This document shows, piece by piece, positions 22,261 through 34,423 of a stretch of 64,000 nt of DNA. The notes under the pieces were generated by a model, which saw nothing but the letters and a program-made list of their open reading frames with translations, made no database searches and was not told the origin of the DNA. Position 1 is the first letter of the stretch, and each line of letters opens with the position of its first letter. The translations under genes were made by a program, and so were the position numbers. This DNA comes from Urechis unicinctus (lineage: Eukaryota; Annelida; Polychaeta; Xenopneusta; Urechidae): positions 646,724 to 710,723 of the forward strand of contig CM067357.1 of the NCBI GenBank assembly GCA_034190875.2, given 5' to 3'.

Positions 22261-22749
22261 AATAACACAATACCAGACCACATCAGTTGCTGTTAATGGT
22301 AACTACACCATGCAGACAGCTTCCCCGTAGTATATATAACCCTTACCACAAGCGACAACCATGTGAAAATATTAAGGTAAAAATAAGTATCTGTCTTCCG
22401 TGTTATTGGCACAAAACAGCACGTTATTACAGGATCATCCATTAGAAGCCGAGAGAAGAGTGTAGCTAGGTCAGATGTCTTTTCTGGGATTTACAGAATT
22501 TTAGGACATCGTTCTGGCTAAAGGTCTAACCATAGGATATTTGAATATTGACTTCTAGTTTCGTTTTGCTTGACAACGGACCTCAAATGTGGGCCATTTC
22601 ATAATAACGCTAAGTGTGTAATCAATCCCTCAGATTCATATGTAAGCACTAGCATTTCTCAAAAAAATATGATACCACATTATTCGGTGCTGAATCAAAT
22701 ATGTTGTATAAATTAGAAGGGATACGATCTGACCTTGAGAATTCCCCCG

Positions 22750-22880
22750 AGTTAACTATGCTTACAATTTACAGCTTGTCTCTTCTGTTGACTGCTGTTC
22801 ATTGTTAGCATATTAAACTATGTTAACATGAACAGCTTGACCCTTCTGTTGACTACTGTTAATCGCTAGCATTGTTAAAT
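22750..22880. repeat. Tandem duplication, unit about 65 bp
   Basis: Two copies share AACAGCTTG/TTACAGCTTGTC, CTTCTGTTGACT and CTGTTNATNGNTAGCAT. No further function seen. Confidence 0.55.
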
Positions 22881-24139
22881 ATTTTGTGCTAACTCTAAAA
22901 AAACGACAAGCGGTTCGTGTGAATTTTATACCGATACAATGAGGAATTGTGTACATAATTTGTTAATTGCCAATATCGCCTTATGTACCTTTCTAACCGT
23001 GCACATATATAACACTGCCGTCATAACAAGATGGACGGTATTATGGTTGATATTTAGTACACGTCACTTGTTTGGCTAATGCATCAGAACCCTTAGTTTA
23101 TCATATAGTTCTGACCTCTATACTTATATGCGGCGATCATTATCCTTTTATACCTGTGCATTCTAAGACATCTTTGGATTTTTTATTAAGAAACAATGTT
23201 AGCGGCAAGGATTAACGGCATATTATCGATCGCTTCGTGTTACCTGTAGTACGGATCATTTAATGTATCACATGTGATTTTATCCCTAATGTATGTGACA
23301 ATAGGTAGTATATGGATATATGCAAGCTATTGGATGTCGACTCCAGCAAGATCTAATAAGCAGAACTAGCTAATGGAATATTAAACATAGTTCTAACAAT
23401 CCATGCACGAGACGCAGAACACCAACGGTTGTTTCAATCCGCCTGTGATAAGGTTCGTCCTGACGATATGACGGTCATTTACATGACAATATATAGTAAA
23501 TTGTTTTATTGGTTCATCCAAACCGAGATATCCACATACAATTGAGAGAAGAGATTGGCTATATTTGAGAACGTCAAACGCTAACAAATCTCTTGGTTTT
23601 TGAATGTTTGACATGTTGTTACCTATTGTAAATCTATATTATAGCTGTTAACAGGCAGCACGGCGCTAAGATGGGGACTAATAAGATGGTATACTAAACA
23701 GAAGAATGTTTTACAATAGGAAGCATTATGAGAACGTATGACTAGGACCATTTATGACTCTCGAACCGGATAAAGGAGTAACTTTGAATAACTTCAACAG
23801 GCAATATCTTAATCACACTACAAACAACATTTTCCCAGAGAACAAAGCAACACATCCCATATAAATTGTATAGCTTAAAGTGCATTCTCAGATTAAGCAT
23901 TTATCCATCATGTGTTGTTGGCGGGATTGATTTCCACAACCCGCAATACAGATTGTCATCAATGTTTATTCGACAAAAGCACCATGTAGTACGAACATAA
24001 CGTGCAATACGGTTGGAATAACTATTTAAACATGTCAGGCATATCCTCCATACATGCGATATTGATCGGTTTTTCAAAACCAAGGACAAATTACCGGGAA
24101 TCCTCTGCCTACGATTAGGTGACCTGCTATGAAATCGCT
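22881..24139. other. No recognisable gene
   Basis: AT-rich. Short open frames at 23393-23614 and 23901-24179 have no recognisable motif. Confidence 0.55.
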
Positions 24140-24300
24140 TGTGACTTCCTCTCTGCACTGGAGGAAGTAAAGTTGTCATGCTTTAATGGCAAATGCTAGT
24201 TTTTTTTATTCACAATTAATTGATCGCGGGAAAGATATTTTGTGAGGGTTCCGAGCCATGTCGGTATCATCGACAAAGAGAGGGCAGACCGAGTTGTTGT
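24140..24300 (+). mobile_element. LINE-X RNase H fragment
   Basis: Frame-broken match to the family's RNase H: DFLSALEEV (family SDSLSALEAI), FFYSQLIDRGKDIL (copy B LLYSQLTDRGKGIL), then the CCGAGCCATGTCGGTATC region of VPSHVGI. No tail follows; a (TA)n tract begins about 100 bp later. Confidence 0.65.
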
Positions 24301-24396
24301 TGTTAGCACATTTGTGTAATTACAGCTGTAATGTTCTTTGTAGAATTATGTCTTCAAGTTTAAATCCTTACTTAGCAATATGTTATCAACCTGCTA

Positions 24397-24587
<191 letters not shown>

Positions 24588-24888
24588 AGATTGCTCATAG
24601 CAGTTATTCACTTCAATGACAACTCGAACAGAGCTCAAGAGGTCAGTCCCACTGGGGAGTGTCCTACCCCAAGGCCAGACAGTGAGACCCAGTTGTCAAG
24701 CCTGTCAAAGTACCAATTTCTTTTGGTGTGTATATGATTTAATCTAAGATGAAAAACAAATGTTATTTTTACACTTATTATCGAAACCTAAATAAGTGTC
24801 ATATGCACAAACATTGTTACCCTATTCAATATGGGCATATAGTATAACTAAACTTATTATATGACTATCATAAAATATGATTTGTTTC

Positions 24889-25160
24889 AGACTATGTACA
24901 TCAGTTCATTGCTGAGATGCTTGATCTCAGGCAAAAATACCCAAGCTACAGAGTTGCTGAGGTCCTTGCCCACCACCTATTGCCTCCCAGTACGAGAAAC
25001 CTGAAAAGGATCTTCTTGTAGGTGCTCACAGGTGTCGATTCAACCTGACCAAGAAAGCTTCTTCAGCTCCATTGTAGATAACCTGTCTCTAACAGCTGTT
25101 ACCACACAGGCTGCCAGCACTTTCCTGTTTCTTTTGCCTAGTCTGTGCCATATCCAGAAG
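24889..25160 (+). CDS. Possible exon of an unidentified gene
   Basis: A good acceptor (GATTTGTTTCAG) precedes an open stretch reading DYVHQFIAEMLDLRQKYPSY and then RVAEVLAHHLLPPSTRNLKR, ended by a stop. Further on, CCAGAAG/GTAAAT resembles a donor. I do not recognise the family. The composition looks coding, but the length is short, and it may be a relic of an unidentified mobile element. The stretch 25161-25900 holds one more short frame (25426-25617) without known motifs. Confidence 0.25.
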
Positions 25161-25901
25161 GTAAATTGGCGGTAGGCTAGATACCTGAATAATCTGAAGC
25201 AATATGTCAATTAGTTGTCTATGGTTTTGAAATAAGTTGTATGGTTAAAAAAACAATTGTCATTTGTCAACCATTCCCTCACTTTATTATTTTATTGTAA
25301 GCTCTGCATCTGGATTTCATGTTACTAGTGTTATTTATTTTTGATTATGTGGAATATATTGTAGTTTACCAATATTAACACTGAATATTTTACACAGCGG
25401 GATTGATATTCCCTCAGAAATAAATATGATTGTTCAACCTCAAACTGTCCTTTTGGTTGCAATAGTGGCTTACTTACTCATTGGTAGAGACCTAATCTCC
25501 AACAGAATCTGGGATGCATGGCCATTCCTCTGTTATAGCCATCACTCTCTCCAAACTTCTGCAGCACACTCTGGCTGCGTACATTGGGATGCAGTGATGA
25601 CAGCTACACCTAAGTAAGAGTCATTGTAATTTTATATTTGCGGTACAATGAATGAATGTAAAAGGAAAATGCTTAATATACTTCATGCAAACATCTGTCC
25701 ACAATATTAAATGTGCTGAGGGTTCAATGACAAAGCTACATTTACTAGCCAAGTGCTATTTGTTGTAGTAGTTAGGTCTGTCAACATACCATCCTCAACC
25801 TACAGAATGTGTAAATTTGTTGGGTTACTTATACAAACGATTATTTCTTACCAGTTAACATAGTTCAATAAAGCTTGGGTAGGGTATTCTAAAACTCACT
25901 A

Positions 25902-26100
25902 TTCGTCGAAATCTATTGTGGTTTCTTCATCCGAAGCGGACTCTTGAGTTAGCGCTCCCGATGACATTTCGAAGTGTGACTTGGATGATTCAACTCCCGC
26001 CCGTATTGGCTCAAATAAATAGTCATGGACATAATTTGCCCCAATGTTATGTTATGGGGCCTCGTAATCTTCATCAGAAGACGACATGGATTCATGTAAA
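25902..26100 (-). pseudogene. Possible P2X-ballast/zinc-ribbon-like multicopy gene, exon 1
   Basis: The minus strand begins MSSSDEDYEAP, then a stop, then HNIGANYVHDYLFEPIRAG, later a Ser/Glu/Asp-rich stretch ending SASDEETTIDFDE at a possible donor (GAATA/GTGAGT). An acidic start plus a YxFEP motif recalls the N-terminal exon of the multicopy invertebrate proteins that carry the cysteine-rich region also found at the P2X7 C-terminus. The cysteine-rich exon itself was not found. An in-frame TAA suggests decay. The assignment is tentative. Confidence 0.3.
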
Positions 26101-26469
26101 TACGGTGTTATCTTAAAATCCAAACAATCGCCTCGCTCGCTCTCAAATTCTCTTGGATGCCGCGCAGCAGTTATGACGTCACGCAACCTGCCCCTAGCGG
26201 CCAACTGAGGCAAAATGGCCTTGATGACTTCGTATTATCCTCCGATAGGAATCTTATCGGTGGATTTTTAGCACTTATGCATGCCGGTGCAATGAATTAT
26301 GGGTCCCCGTTGGTTAATGAGTTATTAATCTCCATTTTGAAACACATAATAAAGAAATGATGGAAATCGTTGTATTTGTCCATTAAACCGGAAAAAGGAA
26401 CCTGGCCACGATAAACTCGTCTTCTGAAGGAAAGTGGCGATTGAGATGTCGCTACCACTGATCGTTAGA

Positions 26470-26728
26470 CTTATACAGGCCATAAACTAAGGGAATGTTC
26501 CAGGCGATTGGAAATGTGAAAAGGTGACGCCTATTTTCACAACAGGCAACAGGTAGCAAATCACTGGCCGATCAGTTTGATATCTATAGCAATAAATATA
26601 CTGGAAACATATATAAGTGGCAAGCTAACTGAACATAACTTGCTAAATAAATCTCAGCATGGTTATCTGCGCAACCGATCTTGCCTTACCAATCTCTTGA
26701 AATTCCAGGAGGATGTAATGTACTAAAG
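26470..26728 (+). mobile_element. CR1/RTE-type LINE reverse-transcriptase fragment
   Basis: Broken frames spell GNVPGDWKCEKVTPIF, then after a stop and a shift PISLISIAINILETYISGKL, LLNKSQHGYLRNRSCLTNLL and KFQEDV. These correspond to RT motifs 'VPxDWKxAxVTPIFKKG', 'RPISL' and 'QHGFRxxRSCLTNLL' of CR1-like LINEs. This is a different family from LINE-X, and it is old and heavily mutated. Confidence 0.7.
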
Positions 26729-28620
26729 TTTTTAATTTCCATTATATCAAATGATGTATTTGTACTCACGAACCAAAGTCATTTGGTAGTGCATAGTCTA
26801 GATTAAACCTTTTCCAGAACATTGATAATGGTTGTTTTGTATTTGTGAGATTTTCAATACTTACGTAGGACCGCATCGGATAATTGTTTTATGCGTCCCA
26901 CAGAAAACATCTCAGATTATATCAACTTTTGTTCAACCACGGAACATTGATTCGTATATCTTATAAATGAAATGAAAATTGAATTGAATAATTGGTCATA
27001 TACTTGATCACTTTTATGAATGAATCGACTTAACACAGGGCATATTCATTCATTCCAAAGTTAGCATCACCAAGATGTTTGCATATCTACTCCCCGTTGC
27101 ATAATGATATTGAACACTATATCATATCGTTATTGACTTATATACAAACTGTGTTATTCACCATATGTTTAATTTGCTATTTTATGGCGAGGGGTTCTGG
27201 TTACAAAATGCCTTCTCCTACATAGTAAAACTACGTCTTGATCCCCGAGCGTAAAAAAACGCGTGTATGCCCATGAGGTTTGTCGACGCTTTTGACACTA
27301 AGACCATATAATCACACTCATACATCAGGTCAATGCTGTCAATATACAGCGTATAAGCAACATTAGGCCACTGGCACCTTCACTAGGTTCATATTTGTAT
27401 GGGTTTGACAGCCATCAATATTCGTTGTCTAACAAAACAGTCAACCTAAGGCCGCCAAGGAAAACTGTATGCTCTTAAATTACCTGATACTTGGCGGGGA
27501 TTGGACTAGAAAATATAGCTCTGATGAATTTATTAATCTTGCTGGTAAATAAATAGTTCCCGTGAGATGAATCCTTCCTGAACATCCAGCAATCACTTTA
27601 ACATCCTGATCTATATTTTATGCCACTACAAGTGCAATTCGCTGTCGAGAAAATAAATCCCTTACTCTGATATTCTTAACGATTCATTTTTCACGACACT
27701 TGAAACATTGTGTCTAACTGTCATTGGTGTCTGTGTACGATTATTAAAGTTCGAGGCTCAGCTGAATTTCTAAACTACATAGATCTAAATCATTACAATT
27801 TCATGAAATTATTTTTCATAAAATTAATGGGGTCATAGGAGAGATTGCCTAGGTAAGGCTTGCTAAAGCGCTTTGTGAGGTCATTGATTTATCATGAGAT
27901 ATCGACAGGGTTATATCGCCTTGGGTTCTGATAGGTTTCTCGTTGTAACCTACGTGCCGTAAATCCATATCACCAGACTGTAGATGCTTCCAAAACGATG
28001 TCTCAGACAAATGTAATACTTATTCTGCCAGTGAATTATGTCCTTGAATCACAGTGCAATTGAGAGTTATCAGCTGCAACAACAACTGCATCAATCATTC
28101 ATACAATGGCATGTTACATGGCCAATCTTCTTTGGTGCTGCAGCAGATTGTCTATCTGTGCGGGATAAAATTGATAAGATATATCCATGCTTACACCGTA
28201 ATGGTTTATTCACGGAAAGGTTGCTTGGTATATAATATATAAGACCTGTAAATGACCTATTACGCAGATAGAGAATGATAAAATAGTTGAGAATAACATG
28301 GTGCATTAATTAGTGCCATCTACACTAAACAAAATGTGTTGAATTTATCTAGTATTATTTGAGGCATGAGAATTATAAAACGTTTAATACAGTAGTTCTC
28401 TAGTTAATAGATACAGCTGAAGCCACATAAGTTACAGGGTAAATGCAGCATACAGTGACAAAGCCTTCAGATTCATTTTGATATCGTGAGACTAGTAGAA
28501 TTTGTTGTTGGTGGCACAAACAGCATAGAAAATGACACACGGTGTATCAACGGTTACACCATGTAACATACTGGTGTATTCATTTAAGTTGTGCTGTGGT
28601 TATTTCATAAAAAAACTCGG
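26729..28620. other. No recognisable gene
   Basis: AT-rich sequence. Small open frames at 28038-28242 have no family motifs. It may include the 3' flank of the lectin gene that follows on the minus strand. Confidence 0.55.
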
Positions 28621-28623
28621 GGT

Positions 28624-30271
28624 TTAGCACAGACTGCTACTGTGTACGTCATCGATGCTTGGCTGGATTATTGTTCCACTACGAGCCGACCTTTTACAGA
28701 GATACTGATGCTGTTTATGGCATCGTGCGTCGTTAAACATTAAATTGTCATTCAATACCAGGCAGTGTTTAGTACCTCCGGCGTTGCTAGGCTGCCCCGA
28801 CTGCCAATCCAGTCCAGCATCCAGTCTGGAGATTTCCGGGTTGGCCCATAACCAGCATCCCTCGTGTTGTTCGTCAGTTCCTGACACGAAGACATAACTT
28901 CCCTGTCAAGCATATCACACAGAATATCAGTCTACTCCAGTTATTGTTTTTGTCAATAATGTCGCACAGAAAGCCCCCCTGTTTGTATAACGCTTTCTAC
29001 ATACAAACACATGGTGTCATTTATTGTTGATGGTAATAATATAATATATATATATATAATAATAATATATAATAGTAGCAGCACTTTCTACGTTTCCAGG
29101 TTATTGACATGACACCGGAGTTATTATAGTCTGCCTTAGACATGCTTCACGCTACATGTTAAGACTTACCAATTGAACAAGTGGTTGAAGCCAGTGTCGT
29201 AGCATGTCCTGTTCATCAGCACTAGCAATAGATGCCAACTGAAAACCTTGACCGTACAAAGGACAGAGGTCACGAGCAGTGTGCCACGTGGCAGGACTCA
29301 GACTAATGATGTACGAATACTCCTGCGCGTCATGGAGACCTATATGTCCACTTGGCATCGGCACTGCTCATCAAAACACATCGAGTAATGTTGAGTGCAA
29401 ATAAACAACGAACTCGCCCATCATCATAACATACCCTCTCCATCATCAGTTTGGCGGGGTAACCCCCTACGGCTAATATTAACGATAAACCCCAGCTTCT
29501 ATGTGTCACATGCCACTTCCCCCCTCTCCTCATACATGCCCCATATTCAAGAGCCACATTGCCATCCTGCCTAAGCAACGCCTGAATGCCCCAACCCTCA
29601 CTCACTGGCTGCTACACGTCCCATGAGAACTGGAATAGCGTGCCTTAGTCGTAGAGAGAAGCATTTTTAAAATCAGATCTATCCTGGCCTCCGAGCTCAA
29701 CACATCTCTCTCTCTCTCTGATTGTCAGGCAACGTTCCATCCTAAATTCAAATATCAAATAAACCAATAAAGTTCGAATTTTTCTAAACCTGGAATAGTT
29801 CGAGTCTTGGTGATCACAAGTGCGTATAGTGTACATCGCTACACCACACACAAGACAAGACAGTAATCACAAGCGAACAGCAGAAATGGTGCCACAGTCT
29901 TAACTTTTTGGAATATGTTTCCGGAAATATCTCTTTTCATAACAATATTGGAAAAACATTTATTTCTTACCCGACATATTGCCAAATACCATCGTTCCTA
30001 TGTCCTCGTTGAACACCAGGCTAGTGTTGTGTACATGTGACGTCAGGCGTAGATAGCTTATTCTACATATCTTTTCTTTATCGACGGAAAAGCTACCACA
30101 GCTGTCACCCACCAGGGAACACTCTAACGCGCATCCCAGGGTTGAATCAACTTGAAGAGTGTGAAGCACTCCTGTAGGTTGAAACTGGACATTTGTGTGG
30201 ATTTGTGTGATAAAACTTGCATCCAAATAATAGCAGCACAGAATGCCAACGGTCACAAATAAAAATCGCAT
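28624..30271 (-). CDS. Secreted PAN/Apple plus C-type lectin-like gene (about four exons)
   Basis: Exon 1 (30271-29975): a signal peptide with hydrophobic core (MRFLFVTVGILCCYYLDA), then an Apple/PAN-like region with GCALECSLVGDSCGSFSVDK and CRISYL, ending at donor TCGG/GTAAGA. Exon 2 (acceptor TTAGGCAG, from 29566): DGNVALEYGACMRRGGKW, ILAVGGYPAKLMMERVCYDD. Exon 3 (to 29170): CTLD first half, YIISLSPATWHTARDLC, GQGFQLASIASADEQDM, donor TTG/GTAAGT. Exon 4 (acceptor CAGGGAAG, 28905-28624): VSGTDEQHEGCWLW, ISRLDAGLDW, GQPSNAGGTKHCLVLN, LMFNDARCHKQHQYLCKRS, and a short tail ending SIDDVHSSSLC. The EPN/QPD site is QPS and WND is FND, so classic Ca-dependent sugar binding is doubtful. The exon 2/3 boundary is unclear: the two blocks touch in different frames, so an unseen intron or a frameshift lies near 29340-29390. 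The likely role is a secreted, possibly immune, recognition protein. Confidence 0.7.
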
Positions 30272-30357
30272 GCTGTGTGATCAGCAGTGGTAGTGTGGTA
30301 TATGCTGCAATGTATGGTTGTACAAAACTTGGTGTCTTCGCTCGCGCTCGCACTCTG

Positions 30358-30364
30358 TTATATA
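30358..30364 (-). promoter_or_regulatory. TATA box of the PAN/lectin gene
   Basis: TATATAA on the minus strand (in CTATATAACA), about 90 bp upstream of the ATG at 30271. Transcription would start near 30330, giving a 5' UTR of about 60 bases. The GC-rich GCGCGAGCG lies between the TATA box and the ATG. Confidence 0.5.
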
Positions 30365-30399
30365 GAAATGTTCGAGGCCTATGACGCATACTTGGCCAC

Positions 30400-31830
30400 T
30401 ACTGGCACAGTCCCAATATTTGTTCTTTGCTCGTCATGAGGAGATGATGAAATAGTGATTGATCTAGGCAGGTGTTATATATCTTAATGAATAGTCATTG
30501 TAGATTTTGCAGTGCAGCTGGTTTGCTACAGTTATTGATTTTCTCCCAGCAACGACGGAAAATATCTTAGAATCACAAAGCAGTCAGCTAGACATCGATT
30601 CTAGAGAGCGTACAAATTGACCACAACATGCATGTGTCGCTTGGCCCCATCTGCATACACGCCACACCACATGTAACATGGACATCAAATGGATAGTTTT
30701 AAGAACGCATAACTCTTGGAACTGGGCAACGACATGAATTTGCTCTAAATGATTTGATCAAGAGGAACAGCAAATGAAGACTTCAATTGCCTGTGGCCAC
30801 AAATGCTTAAAGCATTGCGTATCCTGAGCAGGGAATAGGTGGTATATTGGTAACCAGATTATTTATCTTGGCTCCCATGGCTTGTTCTTTAAGGGTTCCT
30901 AGTCGCTTATTTGGAGTCTGCTCATGTACACAGCGCTGGAAAGGTTGCTCAATCTAAATCAATAAGTGTGATAATGGCTTCTACATCAGAAATAGATCAG
31001 GATATTATAAAGATGACACAAAACTATCATTACACCCTTTATCGTGTGAAATCCATTTAAATTATATTTATTGCTTAAAATCTGTAATATCATACAATTT
31101 CTCAAATAAAACCATGGATCTTAGATAGATCTATGACTTTGAACAATGGCCGTGCAGAGCTGTTTTTTATTTTGCAATGAGACAATAAAATCAAGCTGGG
31201 GGATGGGATATGTGTGATATTTGATCTGCTTGCTGGTTTGATGGACTGAGACTTTGATAGCGCAAAGAATGATCAATCTGAAAAGCCTCCCACGTCCATC
31301 CTCCACAAAATAGTATACCTAAAGTGACAATGGCTACAGTGGTGCAACAAACACGAGGTGTTATCAAAGCCACAATCAGGTAATATTAATTGTAGGTCCA
31401 CTAATACCATGAATTTCTACATCATTATTGATCCTTGTACCTTTGCCTAGGCTTAATGCATGCAATGGGCAGTCGTGACGACTGAATACCCCCAAAGATG
31501 TCATTTTCCCATCACACTTTGTCTGGGTTCCAAGACTTTATATAAACCTTTACGCAATGGCGCGAGCCTTATATCAACAAATGATCTACGTCCAACAGGT
31601 AACGCACACTGACTGATCGATAAACTCCCAACGCACCAAACGGCTGAGACATAAGTAAAATGGCAAAAATGACGCCCACAAACATTGTCATTGTGATGCA
31701 CTGGACACGGGAGAAACATATTTTTCTGGTAAAACCCACAAATATAACCAAACAGCTGACTCGCACATATAAAGCTTAGCCTAACGATACCTGATTATAC
31801 ACACCATGTGCTCCTGATGGGCTTTAAACG
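30400..31830. other. No recognisable gene
   Basis: Several short minus-strand open frames (31121-31373, 31501-31766) have no recognisable motif. The region contains scattered pieces (CTGACTGATCGATAAACTCC near 31606) related to the repeat at 31836-32300. Confidence 0.5.
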
Positions 31831-31835
31831 CCCTG

Positions 31836-32300
31836 CGTTCGATGTCGATGGCAAGAGGGCCGATTGACGTCATTCGGCCGAATGTTTTCATAGAACATCT
31901 ATGATAGCCAATTCGATTGGTCAAAAAAGTGCAAATGATCGTAAAGTAAAAAATGCTCAGGTAATCTCCCACATCCAGGGAACTTACTTAAATCACTGTC
32001 GAGCAAAGAGATTAGATGCAGTCATCGAAAGGTAGCATCGTTCAAAATATATGCTTTTATTGTTTAACCACCTTAGATCCCGGATCTCAGGTGACTGTTG
32101 CTTATTATTCTTGGCTCACCCCACACACTGGCTGATCGATAATCTCCTTGAAAGGAGAATGAGATATGGAACTTAATATAGTTTAACCAGCGTGTTTTGT
32201 CACAGTTCACAGATCTCAGGTAAATATTACATAATACTCGGTTGAGAACACCCGAGACTGACTGGTCAATAATCGCTGTTAATTAAGGGTATTGCATTGG
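31836..32300 (+). repeat. Diverged interspersed repeat (copy 1)
   Basis: Blocks CGATGTCGATGGCAAGAGGG with GACGTCA, then GATCTCAGGTGACT with TTATTA, then CTGATCGATAATCTCCTTGA, occur here in this order. They also occur on the minus strand at 40022-39850 in the same order with shorter spacing. Partial internal duplicates occur near 32210-32280. No coding content; it is probably an old non-autonomous element. Confidence 0.55.
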
Positions 32301-32618
32301 CGGTTTTATCTCTCCATTTGCTCTTTGTTATGGTCACACAAACCATTCTGAAGTCTGAATTCCGGGACAAGTTGTTAATATGTTTGGCTCATTGATTGTA
32401 GACTCTGAAGATTCATACGGGTGGCCTTTCTATTAAAATGTTAGGCTTCCTCACAAATCTCCAAATATTAAGATATTTGTATCGATTCGTGGCAGAGATA
32501 TCGTTCGCAAAGCATCAAGTGGAATAACGTAATTTTGGATTGGTTTATGCAATAAAGTTAGTTACCAACCATCTAAACAGCTTGTGCATGAGAGTTCCAT
32601 GTTCATTGGCTCATACAT

Positions 32619-32631
32619 TTACGTCAGAATA
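32619..32631 (+). repeat. Target-site duplication, left copy, of LINE-X copy C
   Basis: TTACGTCAGAATA, repeated exactly at 37756-37768. It defines the first base of the element as 32632. Confidence 0.92.
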
Positions 32632-33193
32632 CCCCTGTGGGTCCGGGGGAAGAATAGGCCCACTGTATCTTCCTGCATGTCGTAAGAGGCGACTAATAGG
32701 GGGCAACCTGTTGGCTGTGGGTTGCGACTCGTGTCGGTGGAAGATGGGATCCTGGTGGTTGAGTGGAGCGGTCCTTTTGAGGGCTATATCTGCAACACAC
32801 CACTTTGGCCCGGATTTCACCTAGACGAGAGGCTGGAATGGCCTGGTCCATTCCTATCGGCTGGTGGCGTCGTGCCCTGGGACTACCCATCACATGAATT
32901 TGGCATCTTCCTTCATGACATTCATTTACTTCATGGACCATTTCTCATTTCATTGGCTTCACTAGTCCCAGAAGGCGGCTGCTTAATCAGGTCAATCGGA
33001 TTCCATTAAGGGTGTTATGGTGCGCCTCTATGGGCTCAGCATCTTGCCAGTGTCTGGGCTCTATGGGGTACGTATTGTCTCACTTTTGATGGGGGACGAG
33101 TATATCACCTGTGTAGCCCTGGCATCCTTAAGATGTCCCTTTACTGGGCTCCGGGGCGGGTGGGGAGCACAGGTGATGAATTGTTTTATCATT

Positions 33194-34423
33194 ATGTCTG
33201 TTTCTCCTCCTGGCCAGAAAAGGAAGCACACCGAAGAAAATGATTTGAATCAAGTAGAAAATTGGCAAAGATTTGTTGTACTTGAAAGGACCGACGGAAG
33301 TTTAGAGAAAGTTTCATTCATTGTTCTATTTAAAGGAATTTGTGGTATTGCGGGCACCCCAAAAACTTTCAAACGTTTGAGATCTGGGCTTTACCTTGTA
33401 GAAACTTCAAAACAAATTCATTCCAAATTTCTTCTCCAAACCACTGAAATAGCAAATATCAATGTAAAATTCAGCCCTCATCGAACCCTTAACACCATCA
33501 AGGGTGTTATAAAATCTTTCAAACTCAAATACTGCAGTGAGCAAGAAATTTTTGAGGAATTGAAAAATCAAAACGTCAGTGAAGTAGCCAAAGTTCTTAT
33601 CAATAAAAATGGAGAAAAGATTCCCACATCCTTACTTTCAATAGCCCATACCTTCCAAACAACATTAAAATAGCAGGCCTTAACATAAAAGTTGAACCAT
33701 TCATTCCAAATCCTTTAAGATGCCACAATTGCCAGAAATATGGACACTTTTGAACAAGATGCAATAGAACACCAATCTGCCGCAAATGCGGTGATGAGCA
33801 TGGGGAGCAGGACTGCAAAGCACCATTCAAGTGCGCAAACTGCTCCGGTGCTCATCTCGCATACTCTAAACGCTGTCCTATATGGCCTACCGAAAAGCAA
33901 ATCCAAACATTACACATCACCCAAAAACTTTCTTTCCCTGAAGCGAGAAAAATAGTAGAGTGCCAAAATTCAACTTCTTCTAGACCTTCATATGCCAGTA
34001 CTGCAGCAGCACCTACTAAAATTACCAAATCTATTAGTACACAAACAGAAAACCACCCTCCGAAACAACCCCCTTTCAAAGCCAGCAATCCCCCAACAGA
34101 ACAAAAAACAAAACACCCCCACTACCCCAAAAGTCAATGGACACATAACAACAAACAAATACAATGAGAAATCAAAACTCTCACGGTCAGTAAAATCAAA
34201 ACTCATCCGGGTTCAGAACCCAGATTCTTTTGTTGGGCCCAACATCTATGGCCCATTGTCTGCCATGGAGACTGATGAGGTCCCCCATGGCAGACACACA
34301 CCATCAGGGGTTAATCGGGACCCTGGGTCTGTAGTGGCTCAGGGAACCTGCGGCCCTAGGAATGCCATGGGGACTGAGGTCCACCATGGCAGCAAACGTC
34401 CTGCCAAACCCCCTGATAGGTAA
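33194..34423 (+). pseudogene. LINE-X ORF1 (copy C)
   Basis: It starts at MSVSPPGQKRKHTEEN, the ATG aligned with ORF1 starts of copies A and B. Then RFVVLERTDGS, FKGICGIAGTPKTFKRL, SPHRTLNTIKGVIKSFKLK. A frameshift lies near 33640; beyond it ILTFNSPYLPNN, then knuckles CHNCQKYGHF-stop-TRC, CRKCGDEHGEQDC and CANCSGAHLAYSKRC. A second frameshift near 34150 leads into the C-terminal stretch that ends KRPAKPPDR and the stop TAA. The stop overlaps the ORF2 start as TAATG. The product would be an RNA-binding gag-like protein. Confidence 0.82.
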
